Part shown: positions 57,059 through 64,000 of the stretch, piece after piece
How positions within the stretch are numbered: the stretch's first letter is position 1
Layout of the letters: every line of letters begins with the position of its first letter
NCBI RefSeq assembly: GCF_963678835.1
Contig: NZ_OY787469.1
Location: 2,790,001 to 2,854,000, forward strand
DNA length: 64,000 bases
Reading direction: 5' to 3'
DNA from: an uncultured Desulfuromonas sp.
GTDB lineage: Bacteria; Desulfobacterota; Desulfuromonadia; Desulfuromonadales; Desulfuromonadaceae
Translations under genes and position numbers: made by a program
Notes under the pieces: model-generated
Told to the model about the DNA's origin: nothing
The model's database searches: none
The model's input: the letters and a program-made list of their open reading frames with translations, nothing else

Positions 57059-59040
57059 AAACAGCCCATTCCATGGTGATTTTTCTTGTCGCGGTCGCCC
57101 TGTCAGCCATATTAATCGGCCAACGCTATAAACTGCTTATGGACGATCATTTGATGATGCGTAAATCAAGCCAAAAAGTCGCCCTGACGACAGTAACCAA
57201 CACGTTGCGGCTGGTGTCACGTTCTTTAGCAGACGAAGTGCTGCAAAAAGAGGACGTGCTTAAACGGGTTCACGATATTGTTTACAGCGAAAAGGAGCGG
57301 CGCAATGAATTACGTGGCGAGCTTTATCGCAGCCTTTACCAAATGTATGCCCGCATCAGCCAGCACTCCATCCGACAGTTTCATTTTCACTTTCCCGATG
57401 GCCGCTCCATGTTGCGACTTCACGCCCCGGACAAAGCTGACGACAACTTGCGCCCTTTTCGACCTTCCGTAGTTATTGCCAATCGCCAGCATATCGAAGT
57501 TCACGGCTATGAAAGTGGCCGCATTGTCCATGGCTTTCGGCATGTTTATCCATTGAATTATCATGGTATTGATATCGGCAGTGTTGAGATCAGCAACTCC
57601 TTTCAACAAATCAACAAAGAGCTCAGTGCAATCACGGAACCGTCAAAAACAGAACTGCTGTTTTTGATGTACAAACCAGACCTGTGGTACAAGCTGGCGG
57701 AAGGACAGGACAAACTGTATACCGTCTCGCCACTGAGCCCTGATTATGTTATCGAAAACCAGAATGCTTTAGCTTATGACCATTTGGGTGGAACCGTACA
57801 AACCTCGTCATCACTTGATCCGTTGCAACTAAAACTGAAACGACGCTCAAATCTCAATAACCACATGCGAGCAGGAAATGACTTTTCCTTCGTGGTTCAT
57901 TATTCCAACCAACTCTATTCTGTCATTTTTCATTCCATCCGTAATGTTTCCGGTCAACACGCCGCCTATGTCGTGGCCTTTACCCCGGAACCATATTTAA
58001 GATCACTTCTGTTGAATTCAATCATACAATTTTGTGTTGCCGTGATTCTGTTTATGGTGATCTTTCATTACCGCATCGGCATGACCCGCTCGAGAAAAAA
58101 GCAGGAACAAACGAGTGACTTTCTCATAACGCTGTCAGACAACATGGGGCAGGGAATGTACGCTACCGACAAAGAGGGTAAGTTGACGTATATCAATCAT
58201 GAAGCAGAAAGAATTCTCGGTCTTAGCGGTGACGAGCCCCTCAACAAAAGTGCCCACGACCTGTTTCATGTGGATGACAGTAGCCACGAGCAGGGCTGCT
58301 TTATTTTGAACGCCATCATCGAAGGCGCCACCTGCCGACAAGAAATAGCTTTTTTTCGTGATCGAGTGAACAAGGAGTTTCCGGTTGAATTAACCTGCAC
58401 ACCGATTTTTACGGAAGGAGAAATTGTCGGCACCATTACCCTGTTTCACGACATCACCCAACGGCTGGAAAACCAGCAGGAACTCATTGAGGCAAAAAAA
58501 CAATTGGAGCAAGCCAATCGCCATCTGAGTGAATTGGCCCGAGTCGATGCCTTAACCGGCATTGCCAACCGGCGTGAATTTGACCATACCCTGTCCAGTT
58601 TATGGAAAAGCGCGTACCGCAAAAAGGAACGGCTCGCCATCCTCATGATCGACATTGACCATTTCAAAGCCTATAACGACCAATACGGCCATCAGAAAGG
58701 GGACACCTGCCTGCAACAGGTCGTGCAAACGATTTGTCAATCCTGTCTACGTCCTGAAGATTTTGTTGCTCGCTACGGCGGCGAGGAATTTATTGTACTC
58801 TTACCTCAGACCGCCCATGATGATGCGGTGCATGTTGCCAAGCGGATACAACAGAAAATCGCTGAAAAAGCGATCGCCCATCAAAAATCACCAACAAAGC
58901 CTGTTATTACGTTAAGCATCGGCGTATGCAGCATGATTCCGCATGATCTGAGTTCAGAGCAGCAGTTTATAGATTGTGCCGACCGCCGCTTGTACGTGGC
59001 TAAGAACAATGGTCGCAATCAGATTTGTGATCAGGACTGA
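57055..59040 (+). CDS. Membrane sensor diguanylate cyclase with PAS and GGDEF domains
   Basis: The 661-residue protein has an N-terminal helix, a periplasmic double-Cache-like domain of about 270 residues (SIRQFHFHFPDGRSMLRLHA...DYVIENQNALAYD), a second helix near 325-345, a PAS domain (GMYATDKEGKLTYINHEAER) and a GGDEF domain with DALTGIANRREF, DIDHFKAYNDQYGHQKGD, an intact GGEEF and an RPED inhibitory site. It should be an active, feedback-inhibited c-di-GMP synthase. Start ATG at 57055 overlaps the PhnD-like gene. Confidence 0.9.
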   Translation: MKTAHSMVIFLVAVALSAILIGQRYKLLMDDHLMMRKSSQKVALTTVTNTLRLVSRSLADEVLQKEDVLKRVHDIVYSEKERRNELRGELYRSLYQMYARISQHSIRQFHFHFPDGRSMLRLHAPDKADDNLRPFRPSVVIANRQHIEVHGYESGRIVHGFRHVYPLNYHGIDIGSVEISNSFQQINKELSAITEPSKTELLFLMYKPDLWYKLAEGQDKLYTVSPLSPDYVIENQNALAYDHLGGTVQTSSSLDPLQLKLKRRSNLNNHMRAGNDFSFVVHYSNQLYSVIFHSIRNVSGQHAAYVVAFTPEPYLRSLLLNSIIQFCVAVILFMVIFHYRIGMTRSRKKQEQTSDFLITLSDNMGQGMYATDKEGKLTYINHEAERILGLSGDEPLNKSAHDLFHVDDSSHEQGCFILNAIIEGATCRQEIAFFRDRVNKEFPVELTCTPIFTEGEIVGTITLFHDITQRLENQQELIEAKKQLEQANRHLSELARVDALTGIANRREFDHTLSSLWKSAYRKKERLAILMIDIDHFKAYNDQYGHQKGDTCLQQVVQTICQSCLRPEDFVARYGGEEFIVLLPQTAHDDAVHVAKRIQQKIAEKAIAHQKSPTKPVITLSIGVCSMIPHDLSSEQQFIDCADRRLYVAKNNGRNQICDQD

Positions 59041-60290
59041 GGGTCAAAGTGAGGCAGGATATGATGTAACTCAACCACCGGACCAAAAACCAGCACAGCC
59101 GGACGCGCGGCAGAGCGAGCTGCTTGCGGCAGTTGGCTAAGGGTTGTGATTACCGTTTTCTGCTCAGGGCGTGAGGCATTGGAGATGATTGCTACCGGCA
59201 ACTCAGGGTCCACGCCCTGCTCCAGAGCAAGTGCTGAAATTTGCTCGGAAAAACTCAACCCCATCAACACAACCGTCGTATGGTAATCGAGTTTCAATAA
59301 GGGAAGCCAGGCGCTGTTAATACGGCTGCCGGACAGATGAGCTGAAACAATCGACAGATTCGCCGCATAACCCCGTGCCGTCAAAGGAATACCCGCAGAA
59401 GCTGGCCCGACCAGCGCAGAACTGATCCCCGCCACCACACTGACACGAATTCCGTGTTCGGCCAGATAGCGCGCCTCTTCAGCACCACGCCCGAAGATAT
59501 AAGGATCACCACTTTTCAACCGGGCGACATGACGTCCCTGGCGTGCATAATCGAGAATCAGGTCATTAATTTGCTCCTGTTTAAAGCTATGTGCCCCCTT
59601 CTTTTTACCGACGTAAACTTTTTCCGTCTCTGGTGGGATCAGAGCAAGAATTTCATCGGAAATCAGATGGTCATACAAGACAACATCCATCTCCTGCAAA
59701 CACTGATAAGCCTGCAGTGTCAATAAGCGAACATCGCCTGGGCCACAGCCAATCAAGAACACTTGAGCCAGTTGTTCCCGTATTTCAGCACGGGTTTTGT
59801 CCGTGTCAATATGGCCGGCCAGACGCTGAGCGGCTTTCTCTTCAACAAGTTCAGACAACTGCTGGGGAATTACGCGTTGAATCCGATTCCGGACTTCCTG
59901 ACCAATCGTCGGACTCGCACCATCTGTTGAAACTGCAATCTTCAACGAACCGTAGTTCAGTAGAGAAGAGAAGTAAAAATCACATTGTGACGGCACATCA
60001 ACCCGGTTAACCAGCACGCCGCGTTGTTTTTTTTCTTCTTCAAGCATGCGCCCAACATGGTTGTCACCGGTGGCGTCGACAATAATCTGATAACCGGCAA
60101 GATCCGATTGTACAATTTTCTTTTGCACTGGCGTTACCGGCAAGGCACCAAAAGAACGACCAATATGCTGAGCAATCACAGTAAAATTGATCTGGTTATC
60201 GAGAAGAACCTGAGCCTTTTGATAAGCAACCTTGCCCGCACCCAACAGAAGGATACGTGGATTATTCAAAAGTATGGGTAATGTCGACAC
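59031..60290 (-). CDS. cysG: Siroheme synthase CysG-like (precorrin-2 dehydrogenase / uroporphyrinogen-III methyltransferase)
   Basis: The 419-residue protein has an N-terminal NAD-binding precorrin-2 dehydrogenase/ferrochelatase part (NNPRILLLGAGKVAYQKAQV, then VNRVDVPSQCDFYFSS) and a C-terminal SUMT domain (FLIGCGPGDVRLLTLQAYQ, YVGKKKGAHSFKQEQIN, RLKSGDPYIFGRGAEEA). Together they can convert uroporphyrinogen III to siroheme for sulfite or nitrite reductase. The GTG at 60290 is preferred because CAGGAGA precedes it; the TTG at 60323 is the longer alternative. Its end overlaps the convergent cyclase by 10 bases. Confidence 0.9.
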   Translation of the reverse strand: MSTLPILLNNPRILLLGAGKVAYQKAQVLLDNQINFTVIAQHIGRSFGALPVTPVQKKIVQSDLAGYQIIVDATGDNHVGRMLEEEKKQRGVLVNRVDVPSQCDFYFSSLLNYGSLKIAVSTDGASPTIGQEVRNRIQRVIPQQLSELVEEKAAQRLAGHIDTDKTRAEIREQLAQVFLIGCGPGDVRLLTLQAYQCLQEMDVVLYDHLISDEILALIPPETEKVYVGKKKGAHSFKQEQINDLILDYARQGRHVARLKSGDPYIFGRGAEEARYLAEHGIRVSVVAGISSALVGPASAGIPLTARGYAANLSIVSAHLSGSRINSAWLPLLKLDYHTTVVLMGLSFSEQISALALEQGVDPELPVAIISNASRPEQKTVITTLSQLPQAARSAARPAVLVFGPVVELHHILPHFDPQS

Positions 60291-60510
60291 ATTATTCTCC
60301 TGGATATTGCGCAAATATCCCAAGGAGGTGTTTACTATGAAAACACCCTATTGCTCTGTCAATGCTAAAAATTCGAGTGAATGGCACAGCATCGTGCCAT
60401 TCACACAAGGCGTGAAATCGCCGAAGTGGCCACTCCACTTCAAGAGTTTGCAACGCAGTGGGAATGGTGCGAGGCGAAGCCAGACCCGAAGATTTAGGGT
60501 TGTCAGAGCT

Positions 60511-60954
60511 CTATGCATAGGTTATATGAATTTGATCACCAGGACTGATTGCTCCGCCTTGAAGGACTTTGACAAAAATGCCCTGTGTTGGCATCACACA
60601 GTCACCCGCCTGGTGGTAAATAGCACAACGTTGATGACAGGTTTTCCCGATTTGCGTCACTTCAAGAATAACATCAGCGACCTCAATACGTGTGCCAATA
60701 TCTGTCTTTAGCAAATCGACCCCTGAGGTCACGATATTCTCGGCAAAATCTCCGTCCGCAAGGGTCAACCCTTTGGCGCGCATACTGTCAATACTTTCTT
60801 TGGCCAACAAGCTGACCTGACGTTCTGTGCCACCATGAGCATCCCCGACAATACCATAGTCCTCAACAAGTTGAATGGAATCAACGGCTTTCTTTTGTTC
60901 TCCGGTTCGTTCACTTATACAAACAGCAACCACTTGTCCCAAGCCACGCAACAT
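60511..60954 (-). CDS. MOSC domain protein
   Basis: The 147-residue protein is a stand-alone MOSC domain: VEDYGIVGDAHGG, RQVSLLAKESID, FAENIVTSGVDL and the sulfur-handling cysteine region IGKTCHQRCAIYHQ. MOSC proteins bind molybdenum cofactor or carry sulfur to it, and small versions occur near molybdopterin genes. A GAGGTAAG site precedes the ATG. A candidate structured RNA with an intrinsic terminator lies between this gene and the HDOD gene upstream. Confidence 0.88.
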   Translation of the reverse strand: MLRGLGQVVAVCISERTGEQKKAVDSIQLVEDYGIVGDAHGGTERQVSLLAKESIDSMRAKGLTLADGDFAENIVTSGVDLLKTDIGTRIEVADVILEVTQIGKTCHQRCAIYHQAGDCVMPTQGIFVKVLQGGAISPGDQIHITYA

Positions 60955-61052
60955 ATCTTACCTCCGACAAAAAAGATTTTCCGTTATTGTCAAATGTAGA
61001 CAGTATCGTGTCAAGAGAATAATTGACAAAAATACTCAGGTAAAGATTCCTG

Positions 61053-61072
61053 AAAAAAGGGGCGTGAGCCCC
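61053..61072 (-). terminator. Intrinsic terminator upstream of the MOSC gene
   Basis: On the minus strand GGGGC and GCCCC flank TCAC and are followed by TTTTTT. It ends about 100 bases before the MOSC start, so it terminates either the HDOD transcript or the structured RNA, and may act as a regulatory switch for the MOSC gene. Confidence 0.8.
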
Positions 61073-61231
61073 AAATGGCGTTAGTTTAAAGGGAAATGGG
61101 ACAACCCCCGCACGGAGCTGTCCCAGGCTTTTGGCGGTGCAAACGACCACCGTTCCAAGGACCGCAAACATCTGAGGTAGCCCCAGATAGGAACTAAGAC
61201 AGTCCCGAGTTTGCTACGAAAGTGCTTAAAC
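61053..61231 (-). ncRNA. Candidate structured leader RNA or small RNA upstream of the MOSC gene
   Basis: On the minus strand the region folds into GGGACT/AGTTCC (61190-61206), ATCTGGGG/CCTCAGAT (61170-61188), CGGTG/CACCG (61135-61152) and GGGACAGCTCC/GGGGGTTGTCCC (61098-61124), enclosed by GTTTAA/TTAAAC and ending in an intrinsic terminator. Four positions pair as G-U on this strand and would be A-C mismatches on the other, which fixes the orientation. I do not recognise a known family. The layout fits a terminator-controlled riboswitch for the MOSC gene, or an independent RNA of about 180 nt. Confidence 0.6.
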
Positions 61232-61272
61232 TAGCACCATTCGCGTGAGACCTTTTTTAGGAGTCTTTTTTC

Positions 61273-62118
61273 TTATCCGATGAAACTCTCACGATTTTGT
61301 TCAAAAACCTCGTTGAACTCTTCGAGGAGTTCAACGATATACGCTTCGGAAAGATCAAAATAGATCGCTCCAGGACTGGCAGCAACATCGACCTCTTCGT
61401 CTTCCTGGCGCTGTCCAATGCCGAGTCGTTGGCATGCCACAGAGGATAAATTAACAACTGCAGACAGTCCGGCAATATCATTGTCGACATCTTCCTGGTC
61501 AAAATCCATTTGGTGATGAACAACTTCAACCAGCAACGGAGCGATTTTCCATGAGTCGAGAACTGCCGCGCCAACCAGACTGTACGGATTGGAGAAAACC
61601 TCCTGCTCCAAGGTCAGGTAATCACCTGCACCATTATAGACCGCCTCTACAAGCTCCTGATAACGTTCAGAATCGTTATTGTTCCGAACAATTTTACCCA
61701 AATTACTGAACAACCCGGCCATAAACGCTTCTTCACCATTGACATGCTTCAGTTTACTGCTGAAAAAACGCGCTGCCAGGGCACAACCAATGGACTCTTC
61801 CCAGAGCATTTTTTCAAGAAGTCCAAAGGACTTGTTGACACTACTCATACTGGAGGCCAGAACTAGACTGCGAACAGTGCGCTCACCGAGGATCACCAAA
61901 GCGTTCTGCAAAGTTGTCACCTGGCGGGATAACCCATACATCGCCGAATTGGCAATTTTGAGCATACGGGCTGAAACAGCAGAATCCAATGAAATCGTCT
62001 CCGCCAATTTTTTTACTGAGGTATCCGGATCCTGAAGTAGCTCCAGAACCTTAACCGCGACAATGGGCATCGGCGGAAGATCACCCACTTCTCCAATAAT
62101 TTCAGAATAATCCTGCAT
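61273..62118 (-). CDS. HDOD domain signalling protein
   Basis: The 281-residue protein is an HDOD domain (GDLPPMPIVAVKVLELLQDP, ISLDSAVSARMLKIANSAMYG, LVILGERTVRSLVLASS), related to HD phosphohydrolases but lacking the His-Asp metal pair. HDOD proteins act as non-catalytic signalling adaptors. The acidic C-terminus (EEFNEVFEQNRESF) extends beyond the core. It lies 23 bases downstream of the chemoreceptor gene on the same strand, suggesting a shared signalling pathway. Confidence 0.9.
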   Translation of the reverse strand: MQDYSEIIGEVGDLPPMPIVAVKVLELLQDPDTSVKKLAETISLDSAVSARMLKIANSAMYGLSRQVTTLQNALVILGERTVRSLVLASSMSSVNKSFGLLEKMLWEESIGCALAARFFSSKLKHVNGEEAFMAGLFSNLGKIVRNNNDSERYQELVEAVYNGAGDYLTLEQEVFSNPYSLVGAAVLDSWKIAPLLVEVVHHQMDFDQEDVDNDIAGLSAVVNLSSVACQRLGIGQRQEDEEVDVAASPGAIYFDLSEAYIVELLEEFNEVFEQNRESFIG

Positions 62119-62141
62119 GAAACGTCCTACCCTCTCAGTGC

Positions 62142-63995
62142 TTAATACTTACCAAAATCATCGTCATCCAGAGCAATTTGTACCGGAGCGTTGTCGCCTT
62201 GAGAATGACCCCACTGCTCATCTTCTTTTGTGGATGAGGTCATTTTAACTGGTGCAGGCATTCTAACTGGTGTAGGCATTTTTGGCAAAGGAGAACTTTG
62301 GGCAATTTTCTGTTTCAAGCGAAAGCGGGTCAAAATATCGGCAAGTTGCTCAGCCTGACTGGACAGTTGCTCAGCCGCCGCAGCGCCCTCTTCAGCACTG
62401 GCCGTATTTTGCTGGGTGACCTCATCAATTTTAGCAATTCCGTCGTTCACTTGAGAGAAGCCCTGAGCCTGCTCACTTGTAGCCGCAGATATTTCTGCAA
62501 CAAGGTCACTGACCTTCTGAATTTCTTCGACAATGGCGTTAAACGCTTCTGACGTATTGTCAGCGATTTGAGCACCATGTTCTGCTTTATTCACTGAGGT
62601 TTCAATCAGAGCTGCTGTTTCCTGCGCCGCCTTGGCACTACGAGCCGCAAGATTGCGAACTTCTTCGGCAACAACAGCAAATCCTTTACCATGCTGTCCT
62701 GCCCGAGCAGCTTCAACCGCAGCATTCAAGGCAAGCAGATTAGTCTGAAAGGCAATCTCATCAATCACTTTAATAATTTTGGAAATATTCAGTCCCGATT
62801 CATTGATATCGGCCATGGCGGACACCATCTGGCGCATCTGCTGACTACCGCTATCAGCGGCATCTTTTGCTTGTGTCGCCAGATGGTTAGCCTGTTTTGC
62901 ATTATCAGCACTTGTGTTTGTCTGAGACGCCAGCTCGTTCATTGATGCTGAGATCTCCTCAAGGGAACTGGCCGAATCGGTTGCTCCTTCAGACAGCGTT
63001 TGACTGCTGTTGGAAACCTGAGCAGCACCAGTGGCGATTTGCGTCCCTCCAGCCTGAACGCTCATCAGGACATCGTTCAGATCATCACTGACTTTTTTCA
63101 GAGCAATCCGGATTGAATCCTGACTATCTTTTGGGACTATATCTATCGTCAGATCCCCTTCGGCAAGTTTTTGCAAAGACACTAAAACATCTTGCTGCAA
63201 AAAGTCGGCAAAGGTGTCGATGGTATCACCGATGTGACCGATTTCGTCCGTGCGCTGCATCCGTAACCGTCCATCAAGACGCCCATTCGCCATATTGACA
63301 AACATCTCTTCAACGGCAACCAGGGGTTTGCGAATCAACGTTCCCAACATCCAGTAAATGATTGCAGCTGCAAATACAACGCCAGTAATACCGGTAAGCG
63401 ACATGGTACGAACACTTTGACTGACCCCCTTATCCAAAGACAGAGCCACAGATTCACCACGCTGGGAAAGTTCAGTCAAATCATAGCGCAAATAAAGCAC
63501 ACCGCCCAGGTCACCGACTTTATCCTCTAAATGGCAGTCAAGACATTCGGCTGTAAAAAATTTTCCAACGGTCAGAACCAGACTGTCATTGAGCTCGTGT
63601 TGGCCAAAGGCACCACTGCGGTCGTTTTTTGCATCTTGGAAAACGGTGCCGTCGAGTTGGCTATCAATGCGACTCTTGTCACTTGAATAGTTGATATTCC
63701 CTTTGCCGTTAGTCAACCCGACTTCAAGGATATTGTGAACCGTTGACAAGTCGTCAAGCAGCTCATCAAAAACTTCCATCTCTCCCATTTCAACTGAAGT
63801 GGAAGTGCCGACATTCAAACTCTGAAACACACTTGTGGCCTGTTGGTATTCAGAAGTTCGCAACACTTCCATTTCATCCTTAGCCTGCTTGCGTAACAAC
63901 GACGTCGTTTGTTGATTAACAACAAAGATGGCGGTACCCATCACAAACACCATCAGCAACAGTAAAATGGCGGCTACTTTCTTCTGAATACTCAT
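62142..63995 (-). CDS. Methyl-accepting chemotaxis protein with periplasmic c-type haem motif
   Basis: The 617-residue receptor has a first helix (residues 7-25), a periplasmic sensor domain of about 180 residues that contains CLDCH (C151-H155), a second helix near 205-225, a HAMP domain and a C-terminal signalling hairpin with [20 protein letters not shown] and [18 protein letters not shown]. Geobacter has comparable receptors whose periplasmic PAS-like domain binds haem c and senses redox state or gas. The signalling tip is intact; no NWETF-type tail is present. Stop near the HDOD gene. Confidence 0.93.
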   Translation of the reverse strand: MSIQKKVAAILLLLMVFVMGTAIFVVNQQTTSLLRKQAKDEMEVLRTSEYQQATSVFQSLNVGTSTSVEMGEMEVFDELLDDLSTVHNILEVGLTNGKGNINYSSDKSRIDSQLDGTVFQDAKNDRSGAFGQHELNDSLVLTVGKFFTAECLDCHLEDKVGDLGGVLYLRYDLTELSQRGESVALSLDKGVSQSVRTMSLTGITGVVFAAAIIYWMLGTLIRKPLVAVEEMFVNMANGRLDGRLRMQRTDEIGHIGDTIDTFADFLQQDVLVSLQKLAEGDLTIDIVPKDSQDSIRIALKKVSDDLNDVLMSVQAGGTQIATGAAQVSNSSQTLSEGATDSASSLEEISASMNELASQTNTSADNAKQANHLATQAKDAADSGSQQMRQMVSAMADINESGLNISKIIKVIDEIAFQTNLLALNAAVEAARAGQHGKGFAVVAEEVRNLAARSAKAAQETAALIETSVNKAEHGAQIADNTSEAFNAIVEEIQKVSDLVAEISAATSEQAQGFSQVNDGIAKIDEVTQQNTASAEEGAAAAEQLSSQAEQLADILTRFRLKQKIAQSSPLPKMPTPVRMPAPVKMTSSTKEDEQWGHSQGDNAPVQIALDDDDFGKY

Positions 63996-64000
63996 TCTAG

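Noticed and set aside
61053-61231. Calling the MOSC leader RNA a 6S RNA
   Set aside because: Length is similar, but 6S is a single rod with a central bubble, whereas this region forms several separate hairpins and ends in an intrinsic terminator.

Overview
The window looks like chromosomal DNA from a Desulfuromonadales-type bacterium (Desulfuromonas/Pelobacter/Geobacter relatives). Pointers are a nifB-nifV nitrogen-fixation block behind a sigma-54-like promoter, a chemoreceptor with a periplasmic haem-c CXXCH motif, many c-di-GMP proteins, a TatT-containing TRAP transporter, and the yajC-secD-secF order downstream of queA-tgt. No rRNA, tRNA, CRISPR array, prophage or complete insertion sequence was seen. 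The assignment is an inference from gene content.

Layout. 1-4.8 kb: the end of an AEC carrier (cut by the window edge), a translationally coupled ovothiol pair ovoA-ovoB and a small zinc-ribbon membrane protein. 4.8-10.8 kb: one copy of a ~0.6 kb repeat, SprT protease, a decayed SelW-like gene cut by a 159-bp repeat, a DEDDh exonuclease, cold-shock protein, GreA/B-like factor, SlyD-like FKBP, OmpA lipoprotein and phospholipase A. 10.8-14.6 kb: nifB - class I amidotransferase - nifV - GNAT acetyltransferase, read leftwards from a -24/-12 promoter through a leader with competing hairpins and an intrinsic terminator. 14.6-19.1 kb: small genes (Lys-rich 40-mer, YcgN cysteine cluster, SAP domain, DUF302), a ribosomal S1-like protein and a gene graveyard. 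19.1-28.9 kb: PsiE, an orphan DppB permease with its binding protein, LolB-like and TPR lipoproteins, an aminotransferase and recJ. 28.3-34.4 kb: queA-tgt-yajC-secD-secF-TPR. 34.2-42.8 kb: DUF2065, an aminotransferase, an AEC carrier, a tandem array of the 0.6 kb repeat with a MITE-like insertion, and a four-gene TRAP operon. 42.5-50.5 kb: YciI, DUF1015, YkgJ, ThpR, a diguanylate cyclase, nitroreductase and aconitase A. 50.6-64 kb: DnaJ-like protein, EAL protein, haem protein, a degenerate GGDEF protein, a PhnD-like binding protein coupled to a cyclase, siroheme synthase, a MOSC protein with a structured leader, HDOD protein and a haem-c chemoreceptor.

The least ordinary signals are non-coding. 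(i) A ~180-nt candidate RNA precedes the MOSC gene; its stems contain G-U wobbles only if the minus strand is transcribed, and it ends in an intrinsic terminator. (ii) The nifB leader looks like an attenuator. (iii) A ~158-bp inverted-repeat element sits repeatedly against terminators and gene edges; one copy lies between two identical 30-bp copies of a terminator hairpin. (iv) A 594-bp tandem repeat carries a ~160-bp palindromic insertion. All of these were read by eye and none has been tested by folding or database search.
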